This document shows positions 1 through 11,837 of a stretch of 64,000 nucleotides of DNA, in pieces (the first letter of the stretch is position 1; every line of letters begins with the position of its first letter). The notes beneath the pieces were generated by a model, which was not told where the DNA came from, did no database searches, and saw nothing but the letters and a program-made list of their open reading frames with translations. The stretch is from Aphis gossypii. Lineage: Eukaryota; Arthropoda; Insecta; Hemiptera; Aphididae. The stretch lies in assembly GCF_020184175.1 (NCBI RefSeq), contig NC_065532.1:25978001-26042000 (forward strand), in the 5' to 3' direction. Position numbers and translations under genes: made by a program.

Positions 1-1000
1 GTAAGGCGTACGTCGTTATACATTATTGTTTTTCGCGTGCACGCACGTCGTCGTCGTTTAGCTCTATTAATAATATCGTAGAAAAGTGTGCGTGCCTCCT
101 AACCCGGGTGTGTATGTATACATATATAGGCGAATTCAGCGACAGTGTATGTGTGCGAGCATAGTGTGTATACGTACATGATGGATGTAAAATAATATTA
201 CACGCATTGTATTATATGTATCATATATAATAATATACTCAACGATATATGCACACTGTATCTACGGTGTAAGTAACAAGACCCGGCGTGGCCCTATTGT
301 TTCGGGAACCGTCGGAAACGGTCTTTGGATTTTCGACGGAAAACACGTTGTATATATATATTTACTATACATAGGTTTATACAATTGTTGTGATCGATCT
401 TTTAGCTGCAGTGTACCCGTCAAAGATTTGTATTTCGGAAGTTCATAGTGGAAAATCGGTAAAAGCGTGTCTAGCCCGAGCGCGTGTATGTATATATGAT
501 GCTAATAATATAACAGCTGCGATTAAATTCGGCGCGGACCGGCCGAACAAGCGTAAACAACAACCCCCTTGTAAGATAATATGACTATATACCCACCGAC
601 GGCTGACTGATATTTTCTTTGCATACACATTGCCGTTATTCGCCGTCGCATTTCATTTTATAATATAATATTATTATATTAAGCGTGTTAAACTTAACTG
701 CTGGAAAACAAAAATCAATACCCACGCACGACTACACCAGTCGTCGTTTATCGCGCGTGACATGTGACTCTAGGGCTGTATCAAAGATCACGATGAAAGT
801 CTAATTGGTTGGTGACTGTACGAACTTAAAAGTCACATAATATACACGCCGTGCTGTATTTTTCTTTTTAAAGATCTTAGATTTCTAGAGCTTTCGGCTC
901 GAGTAGTGGCGGGGAAACTCTCGAGCGGTCACCAATCGTGACTTCCCGTTAACTACCGTATTCTCAGAACATTATTATGATAAGTGCTAGGATTCGTAGA
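1..1000. other. CpG-rich non-coding segment at the window edge
   Basis: CG dinucleotides are dense compared with the following 8 kb, for example in the runs near 40-60, 280-340, 480-560 and 740-960. No open frame looks coding. The first six bases are GTAAGG, a good splice donor sequence, but whether an exon precedes the window cannot be seen. A CpG-rich edge that fades into AT-rich DNA would fit the downstream side of a promoter or first exon. Confidence 0.4.
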
Positions 1001-4000
1001 CAAACTAAACGATTTCCGCTCAGCGAAAACGAATTACCTAATTCATATTTCACTCTTTAATCATTATAATGAGTTTAAACCTGCAGCGTTTTTGCGTGTA
1101 AAACGAGAACTAAATCGTTATTGTCGAGCAAGCGAATGATGACAATTTCAGTAGACGACATCCGAATTTATAACCTAAAATCGCATACGCAACGCAATCG
1201 AGGGATTATGAAAATAGAGCCCTTCATATAGTATAGGTATATCAGTATTATCACTAAACAAATATTTGAAATATCATAAAATATGAGAAAACAATAATTT
1301 CTAAAAATATAGCTATGCGTTGATCCCGTCTTACAAACAGCGAATCGATAGTGGCGTTAAAATATAATATTATAATAATACACGCCCGTGTAGCATTAAG
1401 GACAAGTACTTATTATTCATAAACGATAAAGCGTATAATTATTAAGTAAACAAAAACGGTAAAATGTAGACGCCGCACAGCGCTGTGCGAATATATTACC
1501 AGTTCAAATACTCGCAAGTACTTGACATGCATTTCTAAATCCACAACTGGACTGGGGCATTTTGTAATATTAAAATAAAGATAATATCGTTAGACCGTCC
1601 CGTAAAATATTAAATAGGATCATTGGTTAACATTGTACGGTAAAAATTACAGTATTGTAAATAAAATGAAATATTTTTAATGAATTTTATTTTAATTTGA
1701 CTATACAACATACAACGTTTAAAATATAAAATATTTTTCTTTGTTATAGTGTATAAATCTCAGAAAACTCGTATGTTGAAATTCAGATTATTAATTCTGG
1801 ATATATTATGTATTATCTACCTTAAAACTTTAAGAATCAATTCGTAAAAATATCTTAGTACTAATAATACTCGTGTAAATATTAATCAAAAAATCTTATT
1901 CAGTGTCAAAAGTTCTAACCATAACATTTATCCATAACGCTTTTTTTATATTAATTTTCAAGTTTACTTATGTGTAATAATTAACAATTATATTAAGTCA
2001 TATTAAATATAGTTTAATATAAATTTTAAATATTTACACTTTTAACAATAACATTCAACTTACTTTTAATGTAGTTAAAACAAAATTAAAAATATAACCT
2101 TGAAAAGTTTTAAGCGCTTTACAACTACAGTTGTATGACTTTTCAAAAGTATTCGAATTTTGATTACTAAAATAACCGATTTATTAGTATAATGTTTTTA
2201 AAAACTTACATCTTCGTTTAATGGTTTTGCAACTTTGATAATACTACCCTGCAATTTGTTGTCGTTCCATTAAATCAAAGATCAGCCAACTAGTTTATGG
2301 GAAACAAAAAATGTCAATACTGAAAAAAAATGACATGAAATTTCTATATTGCGTTTCAATGAAAAATGTTGTGTTTAGAAATGAAAAAAAAATATTTACC
2401 AGTATTTTATAAATATATTTTACCAATCTGTCCAGAATGAATTCATTCAATTAGGGCAATGGGGATTACAACGTATAGTTGACCACACAACATAATGCGA
2501 TTTTCTGTGTTTTTGCCAAATTAAAAAAATAAAAAATAAAATTCCGTTAAACAAAATGAAAATCCATACATATAAATAGATGTCACAAAATTATTGTTAA
2601 AATTCATTTCACTGCGTTCTCCAAATGCGGAACTATGGTATAATGGCCAAATGAGTGCGTAAATAAGTAATTGAAAATACAAATAAGTGACATTAATTTT
2701 TGTTTTGTTACATTTGTATTTAATCGTCCAAATAATATGATTAAAGTGCAAACATAATAAAATATAGCCGAAATTTTCCTTTTTTGATTATTTTATAATT
2801 GCGTTACGGTATAAATGTTGTATGATGGGAATAATAATTTTAATAATACAATAACGAAATATATAAATCCGTACGTCATGTCTGAAAGTTTTCAGTGAAA
2901 AACGTAATCAACACTTTTGGAATAAAATACGATTGCCGTTTAATTGGATTATTATTGTATGCCAGTGTTTGTCAAAAGAATATCTCTGAATCTCTGATTG
3001 TGTTTTCAAACGGGTTACCGGCGTTTTACTTCCACATCTGGAGCACTAACGATTTTTAGTATAACTATGTGCATAATAATTACTTTTTATGTTATTATTA
3101 TAATATAATATTCACAAACATTTGAATTGGAGTCTGAGTGGAACGGTCTAGACTTAGGTAATGATAAATATAAAATAATGTGTACTTTTGGATTGAAAAC
3201 CAAACGCATTTTGTACCTAAGCTATGTTTAATGAACCCCAAAGAAAAATGACAAAAAAAATATAATAGTAGGTATATAACCAACAATATAGACCCTACCC
3301 TTTTTAAAACAACATCTTAAAAATATCCTCGGAAATAACCTTCCGATTTTTTTATTTTTACTCGTAATAGTTAATTAACGTTATTTTTTCCCCATTTTTC
3401 TTACTTCATTCAACCAAAGAATATGATTAAATCACATACTTAACGTTAAGCACAATATTGGAGTTACCATTAATTTATGCATATATAAGTGAATCATTTA
3501 AAAACTAACGTCAAAGTCGTAAAATAATTACAGGTTTAGACTATTAAAACTTTTAACGGGCATATCTAAAAAATAAAAATATTTTAAGAAAAAGTTTTTA
3601 TTTAATAAAATAATTAAAACTTTTAAATATTAAAATACATTAATTGTTTTATATGTACTCGTATTTCCTTAACAATTGTTTTTGTTTTGTTTGAAGTATA
3701 TTGCTACAAAAAACTATTGAGGAGAAACAATTATATTTAATGTAATATATTGACACTCAAACAGCTTAACAATAATAACTGATGAAGTTATTTTTATTTT
3801 GGTTTTTAAATTTTTTAAAATAAAAATAAATCAGTAAAACGAGATTTAACTTAATAGTTAGGTTAAAAACAAGTTTCACGGTGAGGGCATTTAGATTTGT
3901 TTACAGTTGTATAAATGTGTTTTCGGATCACAACCGAGAGGATTTTTGGCCTGCCCCCTGATGGTCGGTTCAGAGAGTTTTATCTCCTTATACTACCTTT

Positions 4001-7000
4001 ATTTGCATAGGACGTTTCTAAAGAAAAAAACTTCTTTCGGAACAGCATTTAGATCATTTTTCTTTGCTCTCTCGTGGGAGGGGTTAAAATATATGTGACA
4101 GGCTTTATGTGATACGTACTTTATCATTATGGACACATGTGTGCCAAATCACAACGATTCTTATAAAATAACACCGTAGAGGTATTTTTTATCATCAAAT
4201 ATTAAAAGTGTGATTTCGCAAAAGTTTGCGTTTGAGAAAAAAGAATCACGCATGGTGTGAACAAGATACCTATCGTTGCAATACTTAATAAATAATATAA
4301 TACAGCAGTGTGCAAGTTAGACTATTCCAGTGCAGGTCCGGTCGATGTATGAATATAAATACACTGTAATGTTATTCATGTTGAAATTCAGCAAGAAACA
4401 CAAACGTTGAAATTTTTTTTTGTAATTAAATAAAAAAGTATATTGAGCAACGCTTACAATATAATGTTGTTCAAGTTTCCCGACCACAATCATTTTTTTT
4501 TTTAATTCGATTGTACTTTCAACTTATTTTTTGAATCAATAATAAACCAAAAACATATTTGGTACTGAAATATAATAATAAATTCAATAATTTAAGTTCT
4601 TACAGGTGTGTAATTTTTAAATTCATTACTCAATTTTCAAGTTAAATAAACTAATGAAATTTAATTAAATTTATTCCAAGAAGTAATTTTTCACGCCTTA
4701 AGTCTTATTTTAAATTAAAATAAGAAACATCACCATTAAGTGTACTTTTATAAGCATGAGTCATTGATACATTTTTATTAATTTTTAAAATTGGTAATAC
4801 ATTTACTAAGAATTCGTTATTTTAAGTATGTTCATCCGATGATGCATAACAATGTATAAAATAATTTATAAAAATTATATCTATTACTTTCATTTGTAAA
4901 AATAAAATTACTATAGTTTTACAAACGGATATCGTGTCCTGTACTCCAGTATAAACGTATAAGTATCGAGTAGACAAATTGAAATATTTCATTTGTTTTA
5001 GTCTCAAAAGAAACATAAATTGAAAAGAAGAAAATTCCTTCTACTGTAACATGATATTATTTAATACAAGTTTGATCCTCTGTATCTTATTTATATTGAT
5101 TTAGTAGAAGTAGAGTTATTACAATATTGGGAGTCGTTTGTTACTAAACGCGACCTTTCATTCTGTATGTATCCAAATAATCATATTATATTGGAAAATT
5201 CTATGCTAAGAATGATCTCAATTCCTTGAAAAAACACTAATCCTAAAAACCTATTGAAGAAAATTACAATTCCTTTGACTCATTTCAATTAGATATATTA
5301 TTTCATTATTTGTTTTATTGATGTAGTTGTTCTTAAAGTGAATAATCTCATTTGACAGTAGATAAATACGTTAATAATTGTCAACACATTAAATAATAAT
5401 TGTTTGTACGTAAAACTTCTTGATTTGTTAGTTCTATAAACTACAACAATTGTGAATTGTGTATTTCAAATAAATCATCAATATAATTACAGTTTACAGG
5501 TTTCGTACATCCAACTATGATGATCAGTAATACCTGGGATTTAAATTCATCTTTTTTAACAAATAACACTATTGTATAATACAATTATAATCAAAATAAT
5601 TATGATATATATATATTTGTTTTTTTTTTTTTTGAAACATTTAGTGAAGTCTATTTTCAATACTATTTTATTATACACTATTATTATTATATCTGTTTCT
5701 TATTTGTGTGTGCATATTTTACAAAAAATTTTCGTATATTTAATTACAATAAATCCATTTGAGATCGTTTTCATAGGTCGCAAAAGTTCGTCCTGTTACA
5801 ATTAGATCGATACTTTAGAATTTACCTGGTACACGACCTATAGTCCAACTATCTAGTACTCATGCACAGTTAAATGACTTGAGACAAGTATTGTTCGATA
5901 AGTCTATTAGACCCGTATTCCAAGAAGGTTAGGTTAGAGAATTAAGTACCTATTAAAATTGAATATTTTACGCTGACCGAAGTCGTTAAACCAATAAAAC
6001 TTTAAGTACCCGGAGTTATTGATAACTATGTTATGAACGAGGTCTATTTTATATATTATGCAACTAGCTCAATCACATACAAATAGTTGCATAGTTGCAT
6101 TACAAAAACGTACACCACAGAATATTATACTATTATAAGTGTATAACAACTATATAAAACAATAACTAAATATATGCCTAAATATATGTATATTTTATGT
6201 AATATTATACATTATATTTAAAAAAAAAACCACAATATTCACCTAGAGTAAATCGAATGAAAATTTTTTTTAAAAATTTCCAATATGGCAAAGTTGAGAG
6301 AATGATTCTCTAGACTGTTCCAAGTTCATCGAAAATACTACATTATATTTTAATGAATGTGGTAGTAAAAACGAATCGAACACCACTACATAAGGGGTTG
6401 ACGTTGACTATACGAGTAAAATAAAACGACAAAATGCGACACGTATAAATGTATTTTAAATAGTCAGCACAGTGTTAACTACACGACATTAAATTAAACA
6501 TTTCATCTTTGATGTTCATCCTCTATACTTGAATTATCATTTATTTACGCGTTAAATGTAATCGTTACTGCAATATATAGGTACCCCATTAAAATTTATA
6601 ATTTATAATACACGTAAATTCGTAATATAATTCATGCATAGAAAGATTAAAAATTATTTTTCAGCGTCATTTACATGGTGCAAGTACTTATTTTTATAAA
6701 GATACTTACCCATTATGTAACGTCGCTTAAAGTGCAACAGTGCGTATTTCAGTTTTTGTATAGTTTTTCAGAGATACACAAAAAACACATTTCAACTGAT
6801 TTACACGAATAAAATATAAATTAAAACATTTTCATCTTTTTATCTAATATTCTGTATTTTACATAATATACGCATTGTTTATACCTTAGTATCTGAGATT
6901 CTGAGAAAGATTTTTTACTATATTATATTTTATATTCCCGTGATAAATTCCAACCTTCTATTTAATTTTGTTTTGTATATAAGTACATAAATCCATTATT

Positions 7001-9615
7001 AATTAATTGTATTCTTATAAATATACTCATTATAAAAATAACTCTTATTAATTCTAATTATTTTAAACATATTATTAAAGATAATACAATTTAACAATTT
7101 AATTTAAAATAAATACATACCTTTTTTTATAAATTCTTCCAAAATCCATGTCAAATGTAGGTAAAAATATTAAATACCTATTATACAACTATATATTTTT
7201 AAATATCCACTTGAATGTAACAAGTTCTACGAGAGATCAATTAAAAATGGTTCAGTGACATAATTTTTTTCTTTTTAATTGAGTTTTTTACTATATTAAA
7301 TTTCACTATATTCAACATAAAATTATCATCGTTAAGGTAGTAAAAATGTTATAATTAATTCACTATATTATATATCTAATTATTATGGCAAAATATAAAA
7401 TAATGTATTTTGGGGGATAATTGCCTACAAAACATAACACAAAATCATTAAAAAAAAAAAAATCGCGTAAAATGGTATAAGATATACCCTGATCACGGAC
7501 TAAGATAAAAATATATTTTAGTCCATGATATAATGATAATACTAAAGACCAGAATAGCCAACGTGACTCTCGTCAGTCAGTTGTAGCTCACATCTATTAT
7601 ATATAAAAGTAAAATTGACTTAATATTATAATGAAATTTAATTTTATAAATACATTTATGTGTGTGTGATAAATATATGTATAATAGTTTAACAAATTAA
7701 TGTAATATTAATTAAATAATTACGTATAAATGGTCGAGATTTTTGGAATAAATTTTGTTTCATAACGATTAAGTTATTCGAAATTTCAAATAAATTTCCA
7801 AGAATTTTTCTATAACTCTAGAACATTACTGTTCAGAGAAATTCCAAAATTATTTTCTCAAGAGGGTCATTCTCATTTAGTAGGTAACATATTTACCCGA
7901 ATGGAATTTCCAATACACGTATAAAGGAAAACTTTTGATCTAATAACACAGTTTTGAAACATAAATCATTAAATACGTCAATTAGTTCAGAATCTAAAAA
8001 CAATATTAATTATCATAATTTTCACGTAAACCCGAATGCGCAGTTTCTTCTTTATTCATCTACGTTCGTGGAATTCAACGTACCTAATATGAAATAACAC
8101 GTAATTTTTAATTTTTAAATTAAACAAAAATTTAATTTCACAGTCTAATTGTATTATTTATCTATAACCTATTTTGTTTTAAAGAATACCCACACAAATA
8201 CACATGCTCTGTTTTTAAAATTTTAAAATTTTTTACTAAAAATTTTAAAACGTATAAGACGTGGAAAGTAAATATAAAGGAAGAACGTGTATGTGAAAAA
8301 ATATTATTGGTCCGTTTACCACACTGTTCAAGTAATTTAAAAAATAGGTAGTTCAAATTGTAAAATATATATATATAATATATATACATAAATAAATATA
8401 ATATTATAGATATAGATAACATATATACATATTTAAAAAGAAGGAATGTAAGTAACTGCTCTACTGTACAGTTGGTGTTGAACTGTTGAGTGTACCTCGT
8501 CATTGAGTGATGTGTTGAATTTCAAATTCAATGATAAATCATTAAATATACGAAAAACAATTCTGGAGCGGAGACAGACTATCATCTTATATTTTAAGAT
8601 ATATTACATGTTTACAGTTATAATATACAATTGTAATATTTTATTTCTATATTTAAATTTTTTTTTTACGTTTAAGCTTTAAAATATAATAATTAACGTT
8701 AAAAGTTTCAATTTCCCACGAACAATAATTTTAAATTACAACAAAATAAATATAATCGTTATTATTTTTATTTGTTTAAATACGAGTATTATCTTACTTT
8801 TTCAAATTTTAACTATTTTTAGTTAATTTCTTGGTTAATAAAGTTGGACATTTTAAAAAATATATTTATAAGAGTTGCCTTCATATATGTATAGGTATCT
8901 TATATTTTTCTTTGTGTTAATTTATCAATTTATTTTATTTTATCAGTAATTCATAATTTTGCTACTTAGCACGTAACGTATAATTGTATACCAATTATTA
9001 TTAACAAAATTAATATATTAAACTTCAGTTTAATAACTTTAATATGATTTATAATATGTACATAGTATTTATTTTTATTACTATCTGATACCAAAACTAC
9101 ACATATATTGTTACAAATAAAATATAAAATATTTTCCTTACAATATAAAATATATAATATGTGAACTAAGTATACAAAAGAAGCTAAAATACATTTATCC
9201 ATATGAGAATCATAACTAATAAAATAAACTCAAAATATGCTGAAAAACGGAATAAAAATAAGTTTAGAACCTCTACTGTGTATACTTTGTATTCCAATTT
9301 TTTACGGAAAGAATTATTGAACATGACAGTTTTTTTTAAATAAAATAGAATTATATAGCAATAGCAAAAACCGTTGAAGTACTAGTGGTGCAGCACATAT
9401 GAATGTATACGAGGTACAATATTGTGGGGAAAATGAAATTATATTCACTAGAGTAAAATGGAGAAAAATATCAGAGAAAATAGGAAATAACTACTGTAGT
9501 CTCTGTGGGCTTATTCGTTTCCATAAGATCATAGACGACTGAGTGTAACATTGATACAAAAGTCATATAAGGAATATAATATAGGCATTACAGGTAGCAT
9601 ATTAAACCAATACTA
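1001..9615. other. AT-rich non-coding stretch, probable intron or upstream DNA
   Basis: The DNA is uniformly AT-rich with short open frames only, the longest being 113 codons on the - strand at 8162-8503, rich in Y, F, I and L as expected from A/T bias. It includes AGGTTAGGTTAG at 5927-5938, resembling the insect telomere repeat. No protein family was recognised. Confidence 0.6.
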
Positions 9616-9648
9616 ATATATTATTTTATTTTTTTATTTCAGGTAAGA
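9616..9648 (+). promoter_or_regulatory. Candidate recursive splice (ratchet) site
   Basis: A consensus branch site TACTAAT (9611-9617, branch A at 9616) is followed by a T-rich tract and the acceptor TTTTATTTCAG ending at 9642. This abuts a donor, GTAAGAG, at 9643, so the exon between acceptor and donor has zero length. This is the signature of ratchet points that remove very long introns stepwise in insect neuronal genes. It lies on the same strand as the Dpr gene, about 43 kb upstream of the first exon found. The function is inferred; only the motif arrangement is seen. Confidence 0.55.
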
Positions 9649-9722
9649 GTTCACGCTTAATTGGCAATACTAAACGATACTCTAATATATATCTTAACGA
9701 GTTTAGAATACCTCGATAAAGG
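9643..9722 (+). other. Candidate 80-nt cryptic or leader exon at the ratchet site
   Basis: The segment lies between the strong acceptor ending at 9642 and a strong donor AAAGG/GTAAGTAT at 9723. It contains stops in all three frames: TAA at its second base in one frame, after five codons in another, and four bases before the end in the third. It therefore cannot be an internal coding exon. It could be a non-coding 5' leader exon, or the short cryptic exon often found downstream of recursive splice sites and skipped in the mature mRNA. Confidence 0.4.
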
Positions 9723-10551
9723 GTAAGTATGTAAAATCAGAAATCTTTATTCTTTGATACGGACATAATCGTGTCGATTTCGTATTTTTTTATCAGTTAT
9801 TACAGCTTCAAATTATTGATAGAGCTGTCGTAAACGCAAATAAACTCACTTAATTGAAATTAAAACACTCGGCTGTTCAACAGTGACTAAAAACCAAAAA
9901 CTAGTTCTAATCACAATATTATATAATGCTATTTTAACTTTACTATATATTAATTCTATAGTTTCTAACTAAAAATTATTTAAAAACTAGTAACGTTTAC
10001 CTAAACGCTAAAATAAATGTATACCTACGTTACAATAACAGCTAGGTCAGTTTTCTAATCCTAGTTTTGATTTTTTATCATTTTTAAATAATATATATAA
10101 TAAATATATTATACTTAACATCAGGCCTGTTTCGAAACCAAGTTATAAATAATTATAATCACCCAAAATATACTACAAAGCATATTATATGGTAGTTTGA
10201 TTTTTTAATATTTCAGAATACCTAACAATCGTAGAGACAATTATTATAACAACTTTGGTTATTCGACATTTTTGTGAGCGGATTGACATTTCGGCGTGTG
10301 GGTGTAACTTAACGATGAGTTACTTCAAAAAGAAAACCGTAATAATATTTTTGTACGACGACTGTGATGACGTAACGCAGAAAAATATTAAGCTAAAAAC
10401 TACCTTTAGATAGGCACTCGATATGATCGAACGACAATAACATTGTCTATATTATAACAGTAATTGTATATCTCGAACAATCGCCGCCACCCCATGGCCA
10501 CGTGAGTGTTGTGAAGTATAATGTTCTGCCGCGATGATCACGTTTGCTTTT

Positions 10552-10556
<5 letters not shown>

Positions 10557-10582
<26 letters not shown>
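10557..10582. repeat. (TA)13 microsatellite
   Basis: Thirteen uninterrupted TA units directly after a short T run. Confidence 0.95.
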
Positions 10583-10590
<8 letters not shown>

Positions 10591-11280
10591 TATCGATATC
10601 AATATTTCGTTTATCTTATTTAAAAGGCCGACGCGCTCGGGCATATTACGAATACTTTGTCGTTTCGCCGTCCCGGCAATTTCACCGAACAGCAACAACA
10701 ACAACAACACCGAATAATGCCGCCGAATAGTTGGCATACGATTATAGAATATTTTCGACTATTCGCCAAAACGAACAAAACGGTAATAATATACTCGGAA
10801 CGCGGGTAGAAAAACTATACCGACTCGTGTACGTTTCATTAAACCGGCGTGCGTATATATATAAAATCTCCCCGAGCGAACGTGCACATACAGCTGATAT
10901 AGTATAATTTCGCCGGAATTCGAAAGCGTTCAGACAGACGCGGAACATTGTTGTTGTGTCGAGAGAGATGGAGAGATTCGTCGAATTTCTCGTCGTACCT
11001 GTGTGTGTGCGTACGCCTTAATAATATAATACGTAATTCGAGACGTACGTATAGTAATAATATATCACACACGCGCGTCGTACAGCAGTAGGTACGCAAT
11101 AATAATAATATTATAAATTGTGGAAATAAAATACGTGACACAGTGCGAAACAAAACTTGCGCGCGTGGGGGGGGGGGGGTTCTCGGGACGGTATTAATAA
11201 GAAAATCGTGCCCAGCGCATCGTCGCCGTCTAATTTTATTCGCAGCGGCGGTATTGATATTATAATCATCGTCGCCGTCC

Positions 11281-11301
11281 TCGTCGTCGTCGTCGTCGTC
11301 G
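11281..11301. repeat. (TCG)7 microsatellite
   Basis: Seven uninterrupted TCG units, preceded by related GTCGCCGTCC sequence. It accounts for the poly-Asp, poly-Thr and poly-Val stretches in overlapping spurious frames. Confidence 0.9.
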
Positions 11302-11668
11302 TCATTGTTGCGCGAGATTTTAAAAGAACGGGGTCGCACACGCGCGAGCTCACGGTCCGCCGAATCCGTTGCCATCTCTGCAGCTTAGGAATTCTCCCTA
11401 ATCGCGGGGGCGGGTCGTGCCGTGGAGAAAAGTTGGACGAATTATTCGCCGACGAACGTCACAGGTCGTACGGCCTCACGATATATACACATTATTATTG
11501 CCGCCCGGAAACACGTATCACAAGCAGCACCCGCGGCTTTGTTGATCTGCGTATTACTCGAAATCCGGGAGAGTAAATAATGCGTAACCGATGACGTATT
11601 AGGCACGAGGTCGTCATAACCCCGAGATTATGATATTATACTATATCGTTATATTATGTGCGTAACGA

Positions 11669-11829
11669 CATGACCGCCCGCAGGGGGGAGAGGAGCCATG
11701 CCCCCCTCGCTTTTGTTGACAATGTTTGTATATAGTATTTTACCTAACCTAACCTAGCATTTTATATGTATATGTATAATATACACCTTGCCCCCCCCCC
11801 CCCGGTGAAAATTTCTGAGGGCGCCCTTG
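11669..11829. mobile_element. Short hAT-like MITE (161 bp)
   Basis: The element is bounded by a perfect 8-bp direct repeat, CGTAACGA, at 11661-11668 and 11830-11837. Just inside are imperfect terminal inverted repeats: CATGACCGCCCGCAG on the left and CAAGGGCGCCCTCAG read inward from the right, 11 of 15 identical. An 8-bp target duplication with CA-starting ends is typical of hAT transposons. There is no coding capacity, so it is non-autonomous. The interior has a C13 run (11791-11803) and three copies of the CCTAA-type motif (about 11743-11756). The superfamily call is inferred from ends and duplication only. Confidence 0.7.
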
Positions 11830-11837
11830 CGTAACGA

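Larger units (their letters stand above)
10440..11580. other. CpG-rich island with simple repeats, candidate promoter or leader region
   Basis: CG dinucleotide density rises sharply from about 10620 to 11580 within AT-rich surroundings. It contains (TA)13 at 10557-10582, a G13 run at 11167-11179 and (TCG)7 at 11281-11301. Overlapping frames of 139 (+) and 178 (-) codons owe their length to these repeats (runs of V, D or T) and are not believed. A regulatory role is inferred from composition alone. Confidence 0.4.

Noticed and set aside
8162..8503. 113-codon - strand frame, Y/F/I/L-rich
   Set aside because: Typical stop-poor frame of AT-rich DNA including TA repeats read as a YIYI-type run.
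10839..11375. 178-codon - strand frame, with 80- and 139-codon frames overlapping it
   Set aside because: The length comes from the (TCG)7 repeat and GC-rich bias; Asp, Thr and Val runs change identity with frame, there is no domain, and overlapping frames are equally long.
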